Positions 1-8,832 are shown, numbered from the stretch's first letter. The stretch is DNA of 64,000 bases from Corynebacterium phocae (GCF_008693075.1 NZ_VXKJ01000053.1:124001-188000); one strand, 5' to 3'. Notes: generated from the letters alone by a model not told the origin. Program-made: numbers and translations.

Positions 1-600
1 ATGGGCCGCGCCACCGCTGGCGTCAAGGGCATGCGTTTCCGCGGTGATGATCAGCTGCTGTCCATGTCTGTGGTCAACGACGGCCAGTTCCTGCTTGTTG
101 CTACCTCCGGTGGCTACGGCAAGCGCACCGCCATTGAGGAATACACCCAGCAGGGCCGCGGCGGCCTGGGCGTAGTGACGTTTAAGTACACGCCAAAGCG
201 CGGCAAGCTCATTGCTGCGGTCACGGTGGATGAGGATGATGAGATCTTTGCCATCACCTCCGCCGGGGGCGTGGTGCGCACCGAGGTCAACCAGATCCGG
301 CCATCGCAGCGTGCCACCATGGGCGTGCGTTTGGTCAACTTGGCTGACGGGGTGGAACTCCTGGCCATTGACCGCAACGTGGAAGAAGACGGTGAAGAAA
401 ACGCTGAGGCCGTTGCTAAAGGCGAGAAGACAGTAGAAGAGGTCTTGAGCGAGCAGCTGCCTTTGGACAGCAAGCCGGCGGGAGAGGAACTTCCGGCGGA
501 TGATCAACAGCCAGCGGATGACCAGGTGGAAGCCACGGACCCCAGCGAATTTGATGCCAACGGCGTCAAAAGCGCTGACCAAACCGAAGGTGAGGAATAA
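1..600 (+). CDS. gyrA: DNA gyrase subunit A, C-terminal part (5' end outside window)
   Basis: This is the last 199 codons of GyrA, the breakage-reunion subunit of the type II topoisomerase that introduces negative supercoils. The visible part is the C-terminal DNA-wrapping beta-propeller: it begins with MGRATAGVKGMRF and carries further blade signatures (GGYGKRT, GRGGLGV, ITSAGGVVRT, RATMGVRLVNL). After about residue 120 it becomes a long acidic, low-complexity tail rich in Glu, Asp and Ala. The reading frame is open at base 1, so the true start lies upstream. The gene is followed closely by a DUF3566 gene and tRNA genes, the usual actinobacterial order. Confidence 0.95.
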   Translation: MGRATAGVKGMRFRGDDQLLSMSVVNDGQFLLVATSGGYGKRTAIEEYTQQGRGGLGVVTFKYTPKRGKLIAAVTVDEDDEIFAITSAGGVVRTEVNQIRPSQRATMGVRLVNLADGVELLAIDRNVEEDGEENAEAVAKGEKTVEEVLSEQLPLDSKPAGEELPADDQQPADDQVEATDPSEFDANGVKSADQTEGEE

Positions 601-603
601 ATC

Positions 604-942
604 ATGGCGCAGCGCAACGTGACGCTTAGGCGTATAGGAGCGATGTCGGCGTTTCGTGTGGGTCTGGCGTTTTCCGTAGTTGGGCTCATAGCCTGGCTGC
701 TGGCCGTGTGCCTGCTCTGGTTTGGTTTGGAGCAAGCGGGCATCGTGGACCAAGTCAATAGCTTGATTACCGATGTGGGAAGTGACGTCACTGTCACGTT
801 TGGCATGGTGCTGTCAGCTACGGCGTTGGTGGGTGCCGTTACCGCCATTTTGGCTACCATCCTGTGCCCGATCCTGGCGCTCATCTACAACGCAACCGTT
901 GAGCTCTTTGGTGGCCTTTACCTCCGGCTTTCCAGCCTCTAG
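604..942 (+). CDS. DUF3566 family membrane protein
   Basis: A 112-residue membrane protein of the DUF3566 type found directly after gyrA in corynebacteria and mycobacteria. It has a short basic N-terminus and two long hydrophobic segments (about residues 17-40 and 62-90), with a weakly polar loop between them. The start is the ATG at 604, preceded by GAGGA at a suitable distance; the gene begins three bases after the gyrA stop, so co-transcription with gyrA is likely. The molecular role is unknown; the conserved link with gyrase comes from family knowledge. Confidence 0.85.
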   Translation: MAQRNVTLRRIGAMSAFRVGLAFSVVGLIAWLLAVCLLWFGLEQAGIVDQVNSLITDVGSDVTVTFGMVLSATALVGAVTAILATILCPILALIYNATVELFGGLYLRLSSL

Positions 943-1011
943 TAACTGCCTGACCTGGCGATTTGCGTAAATAGTGGAACGGGTTGTAAAGTTACATCTC
1001 GTTCCGCTTGA

Positions 1012-1085
1012 GGGCCTATAGCTCAGTCGGTTAGAGCGCATCGCTGATAACGATGAGGTCGCAAGTTCGATTCTTGCTAGGCCCA
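1012..1085 (+). tRNA. tRNA-Ile (GAT)
   Basis: A 74-nt cloverleaf with acceptor stem GGGCCTA/TAGGCCC and anticodon GAT at 1046-1048 in the loop CTGATAA. CCA follows the discriminator A in the DNA (1086-1088). It sits in the usual tRNA-Ile/tRNA-Ala pair downstream of gyrA. Confidence 0.97.
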
Positions 1086-1098
1086 CCACGGAACAAAA

Positions 1099-1171
1099 GG
1101 GGCATTAGCTCAATTGGTAGAGCACCTGCTTTGCAAGCAGGAGGTCAGGAGTTCGATTCTCCTATGCTCCA
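1099..1171 (+). tRNA. tRNA-Ala (TGC), copy 1
   Basis: A 73-nt cloverleaf with acceptor stem GGGGCAT/ATGCTCC (one G-T pair) and anticodon TGC at 1132-1134 in the loop TTTGCAA. It lies 13 bases after tRNA-Ile and is probably co-transcribed with it. A second copy of the same sequence is at 1773-1845. Confidence 0.97.
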
Positions 1172-1177
1172 CAATTT

Positions 1178-1206
1178 ACCCGGTACCGCAAGGTGCCGGG
1201 TTTCTT
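1178..1206 (+). terminator. Terminator of the tRNA-Ile/tRNA-Ala unit
   Basis: A ten-base stem, ACCCGGTACC with GGTGCCGGGT (one G-T pair), closes on a GCAA tetraloop and is followed by TTTCTT. It begins six bases after the tRNA. Confidence 0.85.
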
Positions 1207-1280
1207 GTTTGCCAGCCCTTCGGATATTTCCGGGGTCTTAGAGTTGGGTTGGGTTGGTGCGCTTGCCGGGAGCTTCGCAG

Positions 1281-1378
1281 ATTCCCCGGAACTAACCCCT
1301 GTGGAAAGTGGGTATTCCCCGGAACTAACCCCTGTGGAAAGTGGGTATTCCCCGGGTCTAACCCTGTGGAGGGTGAGT
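1281..1378. repeat. 33-bp tandem repeat, about three copies
   Basis: Two perfect 33-bp copies (1281-1313 and 1314-1346) begin ATTCCCCGGAACTAACCCC. A third, diverged copy follows (about 1347-1378). The array sits between the tRNA terminator and the next small gene. An ORF crosses it, but it has no convincing start context and its predicted product is only the repeat, so the array is called as intergenic. Confidence 0.85.
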
Positions 1379-1467
1379 ACTCTCCCGGGTTGGCGTTGTG
1401 GGTGGTGGCTATCCCCGCTAATTCTTGTTGACTCGGAAATTGGCAGACTGCGGTAGGGTGGTAGCCC

Positions 1468-1653
1468 ATGAAGACTCTTGTGCCAGGTGTCATCGCCGGT
1501 GGATTGCTTGGCTTAGTACTGTGGCTTGCCTCCGGGACCTTTTGGTTCCTTCCCATTGCTGTTGCCTTGGGTGTGGCGGTAGTTCCCCTGGCGCTGCGCG
1601 AAGAACCTCGTTTCCACTCTCGCAAGAAACGCGATGAAAATTTCCGCGATTAG
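1468..1653 (+). CDS. Small membrane protein, probably leaderless
   Basis: A 61-residue protein not recognised as a named family. It is a hydrophobic hairpin (about residues 5-45, rich in Gly, Leu and Val) followed by a basic C-terminal tail (RKKRDENFRD), so it should be an integral membrane protein with a cytoplasmic tail. The ATG at 1468 has no ribosome-binding site, but TAGGGT (1454-1459) ends eight bases upstream, a promoter -10 position expected for a leaderless mRNA. This supports both the start and that the gene is real. It lies between two tRNA-Ala copies. Confidence 0.6.
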   Translation: MKTLVPGVIAGGLLGLVLWLASGTFWFLPIAVALGVAVVPLALREEPRFHSRKKRDENFRD

Positions 1654-1772
1654 TGCCTGGCGCGGGCGGCGTAGGATCTGGCTCTGGTTCAGCCTCCAGG
1701 CTCGCCGCCCGTGGCTGAAGCAGCCGTCAAATTTTTAAGTTACCGGGCATTGCGGGTAGAGTGAACGCCTGC

Positions 1773-1845
1773 GGGGCATTAGCTCAATTGGTAGAGCACC
1801 TGCTTTGCAAGCAGGAGGTCAGGAGTTCGATTCTCCTATGCTCCA
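1773..1845 (+). tRNA. tRNA-Ala (TGC), copy 2
   Basis: Same 73-nt sequence as the tRNA at 1099-1171, with anticodon TGC and the same acceptor stem. It has its own upstream region and its own terminator, so it is a separate transcription unit about 670 bp downstream of the first copy. Confidence 0.96.
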
Positions 1846-1850
1846 CAAAT

Positions 1851-1877
1851 AACCCGGCACCACACGGTGTCGGGTTT
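1851..1877 (+). terminator. Terminator of the second tRNA-Ala
   Basis: An 11-base stem, AACCCGGCACC with GGTGTCGGGTT (one G-T pair), loop ACAC, then T. It resembles the terminator of the first tRNA-Ala, suggesting that tRNA and terminator were duplicated together. Confidence 0.8.
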
Positions 1878-1970
1878 GCTGGATCTTCCGGCACCCCGGA
1901 TCTCCCCGGCCTGTCATGGACTATAGAGGTGATGGCAGTGCTGGTGAAAGGGAAGAAGGAAGCGCGGGCG

Positions 1971-2030
1971 GCCCCGTGGTGTGCGAATGCGTGGTGTGCG
2001 GCCCCGTGGTGTGCAAATGCGTGGTGTGCG
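1971..2030. repeat. 30-bp tandem duplication
   Basis: Two adjacent 30-bp copies (1971-2000 and 2001-2030) begin GCCCCGTGGTGTGC and differ at one base (GAATGC against CAATGC-type AAATGC). Each unit also holds an internal GTGGTGTGCG repeat. The array lies in the gap between tRNA-Ala copy 2 and the MarR gene, which otherwise shows nothing recognisable. Confidence 0.85.
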
Positions 2031-2168
2031 TGCTGCGGATAAGCGGCGGTAGGGCCGGTTCCCATATTCGCCGGTGGGCATCTGGGAACGGTAGTTATTG
2101 TTTCTTTTCTATTGCTGGTACTTTTTAAATTGTAAAGACTTTTTTCCAGGACGTGGAAAGTGAACTCT

Positions 2169-2639
2169 ATGAAAGAGCAAAAAGAAGTGGACTGGCTAAA
2201 CGAGGAAGAGCTCGCGGCTTTTGTTTCCTTGATGCGGGTCAACCTCAAGCTAATTAACAAACTGGACCGGCAGTTGCGTAGTGACGCGAAGATGAATTTT
2301 TACGACTACTCGGTGTTGTCGCATCTCTCGGAGGCGCCCGAGCGCACGCTCTGCATGAGTGAGCTCAGTGCAGCCACCGGCGGGTCCTTATCCCGGCTGA
2401 GCCAGGTGGTTACCCGCCTAGAGAAGAGGGGTTGGGTGGAGCGCCGTACTGGGGCGCGGGATGGACGTTTCACCGCTGCGGTTCTCACGGAACTGGGGTG
2501 GGAGCAGGTCAAGCAGGCGGCCCCGGGCCACGTTGATGCCGCGCGGCGGATAGTCATTGACCGCCTGACTAAGGCGCAGGTGCGGCAGCTCACGCAGATC
2601 AATAATCGTATTATTTTGGGGATTGAAGCCGAAAGGTAA
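2169..2639 (+). CDS. MarR family transcriptional regulator
   Basis: A cytoplasmic DNA-binding regulator of the MarR family, about 156 residues, close to the usual family length. Helices at the N-terminus are followed by the winged helix-turn-helix (MSELSAATGGSLSRLSQVVTRLEKRGWVERR) and the wing (GARDGRFTAAVLTELG), then a C-terminal dimerisation helix pair. The ATG at 2169 is preceded by GGAAAG eight bases upstream; a GTG at 2160 in the same frame with AGGA upstream is an alternative start. The ligand and targets cannot be told; the gene stands alone, so autoregulation is only a guess. Confidence 0.9.
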   Translation: MKEQKEVDWLNEEELAAFVSLMRVNLKLINKLDRQLRSDAKMNFYDYSVLSHLSEAPERTLCMSELSAATGGSLSRLSQVVTRLEKRGWVERRTGARDGRFTAAVLTELGWEQVKQAAPGHVDAARRIVIDRLTKAQVRQLTQINNRIILGIEAER

Positions 2640-2692
2640 CTGAATCTGGCTCGCGTGGTCGCTGGGCCTGCTGCTGTGGTGCCAAAGAATGC

Positions 2693-2728
2693 AACTAGCT
2701 GCACCCTTGGAGTGGGGTGCAGCTAGTT
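2693..2728. terminator. Perfect hairpin between convergent genes
   Basis: A perfect 14-base inverted repeat (2693-2706 with 2715-2728, loop of eight) lies between the MarR gene and the convergent deacetylase gene. It could end transcription in both directions, although neither side has a strong T-run. Confidence 0.65.
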
Positions 2729-2751
2729 AATGCTTGGGGAAGGGTGTGTTT

Positions 2752-3636
2752 TTAACGCTGGTTGTAGACGCGGCCGGCCTGGGGGTTGGGAATCATCTCA
2801 TCGAGGCTGACTGGCTCCAAGCCCTTGGCGCGCAGGCCGTCAATGATGCACTGGGCGGCGTTGACCGTTGCCGGGTGGATGTCGTGCATTAACACGATAG
2901 ATCCGGGCCGCGCGCCGTCCACGGCGGTGCGACAGGTCTGGTTGGTGTCCCGGGTACGCCAGTCCTCGGTATCAACGTTCCACATTGCTACTGCTTGCCC
3001 GGCGTTGCCAATTTGGGCGTTGACTGAGCCGTTGGTGGCGCCGTAGGGCGGGCGGAACCACCGGGGGCGGGTGCCAATAGCGGCGTTAATCGCGTTGGTG
3101 CCACCGGCTATTTCAGCGGCTACTTGGTTGGGGTGAAGTTTATTCAACTCCGGGTGGCTGACGCTGTGGTTGCCAACCGTATGGCCGGAATCGCGCATGC
3201 GGCGCACCAGGCCCGGTTGGGCATTGACCTTTGGGGCCAACAAGAAGAAGCTGGCGTGAACCCGGTTGGCGCCTAGGATATCCAGCAACCGGTTGGTATC
3301 AGCCACTGGCCCGTCGTCATAGGTCAGTGCTACGCAATTTGGGCAACCAGCACGTGGGCGCGGCTGTGGGGGCGCGGGAACCGGGCCTTGCGGGGCCGGC
3401 GCGACGGGTGGGGCCGGAGGGCTGACAATCCCTAGGTCCCGGGCAATCTGCTTGATTTGTGGGTTGTCGCGGATTTCGCGGGGTAGGGAACGGTAGGCGT
3501 TTTTGACCCCTTCGTTGGAGGAAGAGCCCAGGTTGCTGGAGAGGTTTCCCACGGGTGCGGCGGGTGCGGCGTGCGCGGCTGGGCTCAGGCTAAAGGAGAG
3601 AGCGCAGGCGGCAAGGAGGGCGGGGAGGCGATGCAT
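2752..3636 (-). CDS. Secreted polysaccharide deacetylase (NodB domain)
   Basis: A secreted carbohydrate esterase 4 protein of 294 residues, expected to remove acetyl groups from a cell-wall sugar polymer such as peptidoglycan; the exact substrate is not known. A signal peptide (residues 1-24, ending AHA) is followed by a Ser/Pro-rich linker and the NodB domain from about residue 100. The metal and catalytic motifs are present: TYDDGP (105-110), NHSVSH (156-161), RPPYGA (195-200) and DTEDW. The ATG at 3636 is chosen because GAAAGG lies just upstream and the signal peptide begins there; a longer reading frame runs up to 3717. Confidence 0.88.
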   Translation of the reverse strand: MHRLPALLAACALSFSLSPAAHAAPAAPVGNLSSNLGSSSNEGVKNAYRSLPREIRDNPQIKQIARDLGIVSPPAPPVAPAPQGPVPAPPQPRPRAGCPNCVALTYDDGPVADTNRLLDILGANRVHASFFLLAPKVNAQPGLVRRMRDSGHTVGNHSVSHPELNKLHPNQVAAEIAGGTNAINAAIGTRPRWFRPPYGATNGSVNAQIGNAGQAVAMWNVDTEDWRTRDTNQTCRTAVDGARPGSIVLMHDIHPATVNAAQCIIDGLRAKGLEPVSLDEMIPNPQAGRVYNQR

Positions 3637-3747
3637 GTTTGGGCCTTTCGTTAGGGGGAGTACTAAGTCAAGTAAGTACTCAGTAAAGAATGCCTTAAAA
3701 AAGCTCTCCACGCACACCTGACACGTGAAAATTTTAGACCAGTGTGA

Positions 3748-4260
3748 CTAGAAGCGTTTCATGAGGATATGGAAGCGGTCGGTTTCATTGACTTCTTCGA
3801 ATCCAATGCGCTTGTACAACTCGTGTGCCCGAGCGTTCTTCTTATTAACGCACAAGGAAATACCGGGTGCTCCTTTGCTGCGTGCAAGTTCAGTAGCGGC
3901 ATCAAGAAGGGCACCGCCTAGGCCCTGGCCCTCGTAGCGGGACTCTACGGCAATGGCTAGTTCCGGAATATCTTCACTGACGTGGCCCCAGCCGTGGTTG
4001 TCTGCGGTTCCTTGGCGGAGCCAAACGCCGCCGGCGGGCACGTAGCCATCCCAGGCAATGAAGCCGTTGTTCTCGGGCGTCCACTGCTCCATGTAATAGA
4101 CGGAGTCTTTGCCAAAGTTATCTCCGGTGGGCGCGGTTTCATCCCCAAAAACTTCCGTGAGGAAGTTCAAACGAGCAATGTAGGTGCGGTCGGATTCGGA
4201 GGTGGCACGCAGTTGGATCGAGGTTTCTTCGGTTTCGTGGGTTTCTTGAAAATCAGTCAT
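3748..4260 (-). CDS. GNAT family N-acetyltransferase
   Basis: A 170-residue acetyl-CoA-dependent acyltransferase. The acetyl-CoA binding loop is visible as SRYEGQGLGGALLDAA, followed by the typical C-terminal strand and helix (ISLCVNKKNARAHELYKRIGFEEV). The N-terminus is short and acidic. The substrate cannot be predicted. TATGAT lies eight bases upstream of the ATG, so the mRNA may be leaderless. The gene is transcribed alone towards the deacetylase gene. Confidence 0.88.
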   Translation of the reverse strand: MTDFQETHETEETSIQLRATSESDRTYIARLNFLTEVFGDETAPTGDNFGKDSVYYMEQWTPENNGFIAWDGYVPAGGVWLRQGTADNHGWGHVSEDIPELAIAVESRYEGQGLGGALLDAATELARSKGAPGISLCVNKKNARAHELYKRIGFEEVNETDRFHILMKRF

Positions 4261-4327
4261 GCCTGTCCATCATACCGGTTGATAGCTATTAGTGAGTTAG
4301 ATCTCATCAGGCCGCAGCGGTTTGGGG

Positions 4328-4531
4328 TTAGTCCAAGTGGTAGTTGGAGACTTCGGAGCCAAGGAACTGGCGCATATTGCCGTTGATGTCCGGGGAGCGG
4401 AAAAGGGAGTCAGTGTCTACGGCGTCCCGGAGTAAGTCAAGGCGGGAAGAGGGGTCACCCAGCGCTGCGCCGGCGTTGAAGTAGAACACGGCTCCGTCGT
4501 GCAGTTTAACTGTGAGACGTTCTAGCGCCAT
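4328..4531 (-). CDS. Small hypothetical protein
   Basis: A 67-residue soluble protein of no recognised family. It begins MALERLTVKLHDGAVFYF and shows no signal peptide, membrane segment or cysteine motif. A good ribosome-binding site (AGGAG) lies five to nine bases upstream of the ATG, supporting that it is translated. It sits between the acetyltransferase and a charged membrane protein, all on the minus strand. Confidence 0.65.
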   Translation of the reverse strand: MALERLTVKLHDGAVFYFNAGAALGDPSSRLDLLRDAVDTDSLFRSPDINGNMRQFLGSEVSNYHLD

Positions 4532-4670
4532 GTTTTTCTCCTCTAGCCGGTTTCAAAAATTTAACGCCGTTAATGAAACCACCGGATGGGGGATAAATGC
4601 AACATTCCCATACGGCAGATTATAGCCCCCACTCCCGAAAGGGGGTGAGGGCTTAACCAGGCGCGGTAGG

Positions 4671-5390
4671 TTAGTTCTTGTCTTTGTCCAGACGGTGCTT
4701 TGCTAGCTGCTCATCTAGGGAGTCTAGGAGCTCTTCATCGCGTTCCTTGAGACCCTCTTCTGGAGTGGTTTCGGTGAAACCGGAGCCTTCGGAGGTGGAG
4801 GTGTAGACCAGGTGGGAGCCTTCTACGTTATCTGCGTCAGAGCTGAACTCTTCCACGCGCGGGGGTTTGGTGGAGGGCTGTTCCTTTTCAATAACGTCGC
4901 GGAGGAAGAAGTAGTAGATGCCCGCGCCAATCGCGGAGAGCAGCGTGAGGGTGCCCAGGATTGGCCAGAGTTTGCTGGACTTTTCTTCCTTGCCAAGTTT
5001 CTTCAGCGCTGCGGCGCGGAGCTTGTCTGCCCGCTTGGAGCCACGCTTGGCGGCTTTACGGCCTTCCTTGCGGCCTTTCTTCCACAGCTTAGAGCCGTCC
5101 TTGCGGGCGTCTTCCCATTCGTCGCTAAAGCGGTCAGCGGCGTCATCGCGGAAGGATGAGAACTCTTCTAGTGCGCGTTCCAGGCGGTTGTGGGCGGCTT
5201 GGGTAACGCGGCCAGCTTCTTTGCGGGAGCGGGGGAACAGGTCGGTGTCCTGTGCGGCATCAGCGGCGTCGCGAGCGGCGGCTTCTAATTCGTCATAAGC
5301 CTTACGCATCTTTTCTTCGCGGTTTTCGTTGAATTTAGACCACAGGGACTTGGTGGTGTTAAAGCCTAGTTTCAGCATCATAGGGTTCAT
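4671..5390 (-). CDS. Highly charged single-pass membrane protein
   Basis: A 239-residue protein, function unknown. Residues 1-140 are strongly helical and charged, with an acidic/alanine region followed by a very basic block (SKLWKKGRKEGRKAAKRGSK). One membrane helix follows at about 143-165 (LWPILGTLTLLSAIGAGIYYFF). The C-terminal 70 residues are acidic and low in complexity. The basic block next to the membrane suggests the long N-terminal part is cytoplasmic and may contact nucleic acid or acidic lipid; this is inference. It is the last gene before the divergent metF-metE promoter. Confidence 0.7.
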   Translation of the reverse strand: MNPMMLKLGFNTTKSLWSKFNENREEKMRKAYDELEAAARDAADAAQDTDLFPRSRKEAGRVTQAAHNRLERALEEFSSFRDDAADRFSDEWEDARKDGSKLWKKGRKEGRKAAKRGSKRADKLRAAALKKLGKEEKSSKLWPILGTLTLLSAIGAGIYYFFLRDVIEKEQPSTKPPRVEEFSSDADNVEGSHLVYTSTSEGSGFTETTPEEGLKERDEELLDSLDEQLAKHRLDKDKN

Positions 5391-5475
5391 TTTTATAGCT
5401 CCTTCAATGTGGGGATGTTGTTAGTTTTCCAGGATACGTCATAGACACCGGCACCGCTGCCAAAATCGGTATAAA

Positions 5476-5491
5476 TAGACCGCTTGGTATG
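5476..5491. promoter_or_regulatory. McbR-like operator 1 upstream of metF
   Basis: TAGAC-CGCTTG-GTATG fits the corynebacterial McbR pattern TAGAC-N6-GTCTA with two mismatches in the right half-site. It lies about 150 bases before metF; together with a second site it points to repression by sulfur/methionine status. Confidence 0.55.
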
Positions 5492-5588
5492 GCCAGACTG
5501 AAAATATATTCATTAAATGACGGTCGGGAATCCCCAGCTTATTGGACTCCCGCCAACCACTGGCGAAATCGTGGCCTTCCCGGATCTA

Positions 5589-5604
5589 TAGACCGCTTGG
5601 TATA
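5589..5604. promoter_or_regulatory. McbR-like operator 2 upstream of metF
   Basis: TAGAC-CGCTTG-GTATA matches TAGAC-N6-GTCTA with one mismatch and has the same N6 core as the first site. It lies 37 bases before the metF start, where it would overlap the promoter. Confidence 0.6.
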
Positions 5605-5641
5605 TTCTGCGTGTTAGCAAAATATAGGAAGGAGGTCGGAG

Positions 5642-6550
5642 ATGACCCCGCGTTTATCCGCGTCAGTGCCCTTAGATTACTTTGATGCGCAACCCACAGT
5701 ACCGTTGCAACGTACCGCACTGTCTTTTGAAGTCATCCCGCCCCGCCACGACGCCGACGCCGCCAAAGTAGACCGCCTCATTGATACCCTGGCCGCATAT
5801 AACCCGGACTATATTGCCGTGACTTCCTCCAAGCGCTCCGGCTGGCTGGAAGGCACCGCCGCCTTCATTGAGAAGATTAGCCAGCGCACCACCATGCGCC
5901 CCCTAGCCCACCTGGCGTGTACTGCAGGCAACCCGCAGGAACTTACCTACTGGATAAACCGGCTGGTGGACTCCGGCGTGCGCGGGCTGCTGGCCCTACG
6001 CGGCGACCTCCCCGCGGAGGGTATGCCGGCGGGTTATCTGCCGCACGCAACGGACTTAATCAACCTCATCCGCGACGTGGAGCGCGGCCAAGCCGCCCGC
6101 TTTGCCGCCGGGCGCCTGGCAGTGGGTGTTGCCTGCTACCCCTGTGGGCATGAGGAATCCGCCTCCCCGGACGAGGATTTTGATGTCCTTTTGGCCAAGC
6201 AGCGGCTGGGGGCGGACCTGGCAATTAGCCAGTTGTTCTTTGATGCGGAAGATTTCCTGCGCTTTAAACAGCGCGCTCAGCTGGCCGGGGTGCGAATGCC
6301 CCTGATCCCGGGAATCATGCCCTTTTCCACTCCGGCCAAGCTGGAGCGTATGGCTAAGTTCTCCGGCCTGCCCACCCCGGTTCACTTGTTGGAGAGGCTG
6401 GGCAATGACCCGGACTCCGGCTTAGAACTCACCGCCCAGCTGGCGCGTACCTGCTTAGGCGGCGGCGCCGGCGCACTGCATATCTATACCCACAACAACC
6501 CCGACTTAACGGTCAACCTGCTAAACAGAATTGGAATTGCACAACCATGA
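5642..6550 (+). CDS. metF: Methylenetetrahydrofolate reductase
   Basis: MetF, 302 residues, reduces 5,10-methylene-tetrahydrofolate to 5-methyl-tetrahydrofolate with FAD, supplying the methyl group for methionine synthesis. The TIM-barrel signatures are clear: the N-terminal FEVIPPR (SFEVIPPRHDADAAK), RPLAHLACTAGN, LLALRGDLP in the folate/FAD region, and LIPGIMPFST near the end. A strong ribosome-binding site (AGGAAGGAGG) precedes the ATG. The stop overlaps the metE start by four bases (ATGA), so translation of the two is probably coupled. Two McbR-like operators lie upstream. Confidence 0.95.
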   Translation: MTPRLSASVPLDYFDAQPTVPLQRTALSFEVIPPRHDADAAKVDRLIDTLAAYNPDYIAVTSSKRSGWLEGTAAFIEKISQRTTMRPLAHLACTAGNPQELTYWINRLVDSGVRGLLALRGDLPAEGMPAGYLPHATDLINLIRDVERGQAARFAAGRLAVGVACYPCGHEESASPDEDFDVLLAKQRLGADLAISQLFFDAEDFLRFKQRAQLAGVRMPLIPGIMPFSTPAKLERMAKFSGLPTPVHLLERLGNDPDSGLELTAQLARTCLGGGAGALHIYTHNNPDLTVNLLNRIGIAQP

Positions 6551-8832
6551 CCACTAATTTCCCCACAGCCACTATTGAGGGCTACCCACGCATAGGCGCT
6601 AACCGTGAGCTCAAGCGCGCGCTGGAGGCCTTCTGGGCCGGCCGTATTGACGAGGAGACTTTCCGCTCCGCCGCGCACTCGTTGCGCGTGGACACCTACA
6701 ACCGTCTACAGGATGCGGGCCTGAAAGAGGACTACTCCATTCCAGCGGACGTGGCTTACTACGACCAGGTCCTGGAGACTTCCCTGACCGTGGGCACCCT
6801 GCAGGCGGACTCGCTGCAGGCGGAGTTTGATCTTGCGCGCGGTACCAAGGACACCCCGGCATTGGAGATGACTAAGTGGTTTGATACCAACTACCACTAC
6901 ATTGTTCCCGAAATCGCCGATGATCAAAGTTTCACCCCCAACCCGCAGCGCGTGCTGGACATCGTGGAAGAGGCCAAGCAGGCCGGCCATACCGTGCGCC
7001 CCGTCCTGGTGGGCCCGGTAACCTTGCTGGCGCTGGCTAAGCCGGCGTTGGATGCGAAGACGGCACCGCTGGATCACCTCGACGCGCTGGTGGAGTCCTA
7101 TAAAGCCATCCTGGAGGCACTGGCGGAAGCTGGCGTGGAGTGGCTACAGCTGGCAGAGCCCGCCTTGGTTGCAGATTTGGCTGTGGCAACGGACACAGAG
7201 CTTGCCGATGCCGCTACCTCCGCCTACTCCGCACTCCTCGCCGTGGAAAACCGCCCGCAGCTCTACGTCACCACCCCATACGGTTCCGCCCGAAAGGGGC
7301 TTAAGGCCCTGGCTACCGCAGGTGGAAAGGGTGTTGACGCGCTCCACGTGGATCTCTCCGTGGGCACCCTGGCCCTCACGGAGGGCTACCTGGACACCGT
7401 CAAGAACCTCCCAGTCAAGCACCTGGTTGCCGGCCTGGTGGACGGCCGCAACGTGTGGGCGGCCAACCTGCGCGACTTGCGTGAGAAGTTCGGAACCTTA
7501 AGCGCAGGCACCGCCCCGGGCGGGGTTTCCGTATCTACTTCCGTGTCGCTTCAGCACGTCCCACACACCGTGGACGCGGAAACCCACTTGCCGGTGGACG
7601 TGGCCACCTGGTTCTCCTTCGCGGATGAAAAGGTAGCTGAGGTAGTGGCTTTGGCTGCTGGGCCACTGGATGCATCGGAGGCCTATGCTAAATCTGACCG
7701 CGCCGTGCGCACCCGCGCGGAGTCCGCGCGCTCCCACAATGAGGCCGTGCAATCCCGCACCGGGGCCCTGCCGGAGGGTCAGGTGCAACGCCAGCCAGAG
7801 TTTGCAGGCCGCCAAAAAGCACAAGAGGCGTTGGACCTGCCCAAGCTGCCTACCACGACCATTGGATCCTTCCCCCAGACCCCGGAGATTCGCGCGGCTC
7901 GTGCGGCCCACCGCACCGGCGAGCTAGGGGACGCTGACTACCAAGACGCACTTCGCGCCGAGGTCAAATCCGTCATCGAACTGCAAGAGCGCCTAGGCCT
8001 GGACGTTCTAGTTCACGGTGAGCCGGAACGTAACGACATGGTGCAGTACTTCGCGGAACTCCTGGATGGCTTTGTGGTTACCGAAAACGGCTGGGTTCAG
8101 TCTTATGGCTCCCGTTGCACCCGCCCGCCCATTGTGGTGGGCGACATCTCCCGCCCGGAGGCCATGACGGTGGAGTGGGCAAAGTACGCCCAGTCCCTCT
8201 CCGACAAGCACGTCAAGGGCATGCTCACCGGCCCGGTCACCATCTTGGCCTGGTCCTTCGTGCGTGATGACGTACACCAGTCTGTCTCCGCTGATCAGTT
8301 GGGTGTGGCCCTGGCGGATGAGGTCCGCGACTTGGAAGAAGCCGGCATCAAGATCATCCAGATCGATGAGCCCGCGTTGCGTGAGTTGTTGCCGCTGCGC
8401 GAGGAGGACCGCCAGGAGTACCTTGATTGGGCCGTGCGTTCCTTCCGCCTTGTCTCCTTGGAAGCGCGCCCTGAGACTCAGATCCATACCCACCTGTGCT
8501 ACTCCGAGTTTGGGCAGATCATCGACGCCGTGGCGGGTCTGGATGCTGATGTCACCTCGATTGAGGCCGCCCGCTCCCGCATGGAGCTGTTGGCAGATAT
8601 TGATGACCGCTTCCACTCCGAGCTGGGTCCTGGTATCTACGACATCCATTCCCCACGCGTGCCTTCGGTGGCGGAGCAGGCGGAGCTCATCCGCGCCGCG
8701 CTGAAGAACTTCCCGGCTGACAGGCTGTGGATAAACCCGGACTGCGGGCTGAAGACCCGCGGTTACGCGGAGACAGAGGCCGCGCTGCGCAACATGGTGC
8801 TAGCGCGCGACGAAGTAGCGGCAAGTTTATAA
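6547..8832 (+). CDS. metE: Cobalamin-independent methionine synthase
   Basis: MetE, 761 residues, transfers the methyl group from 5-methyl-tetrahydrofolate (polyglutamate) directly to homocysteine, without vitamin B12. It is full length, with the two related barrels: the N-terminal domain starts [16 protein letters not shown] and the catalytic C-terminal domain starts [13 protein letters not shown] at about residue 437. Zinc ligands are visible in HTHLCYSEF (about 647-655) and [10 protein letters not shown] (Cys near 731). It forms an operon with metF, whose product is its substrate donor. I see no cobalamin riboswitch in front of this operon. Confidence 0.96.
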   Translation: MTTNFPTATIEGYPRIGANRELKRALEAFWAGRIDEETFRSAAHSLRVDTYNRLQDAGLKEDYSIPADVAYYDQVLETSLTVGTLQADSLQAEFDLARGTKDTPALEMTKWFDTNYHYIVPEIADDQSFTPNPQRVLDIVEEAKQAGHTVRPVLVGPVTLLALAKPALDAKTAPLDHLDALVESYKAILEALAEAGVEWLQLAEPALVADLAVATDTELADAATSAYSALLAVENRPQLYVTTPYGSARKGLKALATAGGKGVDALHVDLSVGTLALTEGYLDTVKNLPVKHLVAGLVDGRNVWAANLRDLREKFGTLSAGTAPGGVSVSTSVSLQHVPHTVDAETHLPVDVATWFSFADEKVAEVVALAAGPLDASEAYAKSDRAVRTRAESARSHNEAVQSRTGALPEGQVQRQPEFAGRQKAQEALDLPKLPTTTIGSFPQTPEIRAARAAHRTGELGDADYQDALRAEVKSVIELQERLGLDVLVHGEPERNDMVQYFAELLDGFVVTENGWVQSYGSRCTRPPIVVGDISRPEAMTVEWAKYAQSLSDKHVKGMLTGPVTILAWSFVRDDVHQSVSADQLGVALADEVRDLEEAGIKIIQIDEPALRELLPLREEDRQEYLDWAVRSFRLVSLEARPETQIHTHLCYSEFGQIIDAVAGLDADVTSIEAARSRMELLADIDDRFHSELGPGIYDIHSPRVPSVAEQAELIRAALKNFPADRLWINPDCGLKTRGYAETEAALRNMVLARDEVAASL

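Noticed and set aside
1193..1456. Coding gene made of 33-bp repeats (SPELTPVESGY)
   Set aside because: It starts inside a terminator and has no start context; the repeat alone explains the open frame.
5391..5641. Cobalamin or SAM riboswitch before metF-metE
   Set aside because: No B12 box, core stems or SAM-type motif is seen; the region instead holds two McbR-like sites.
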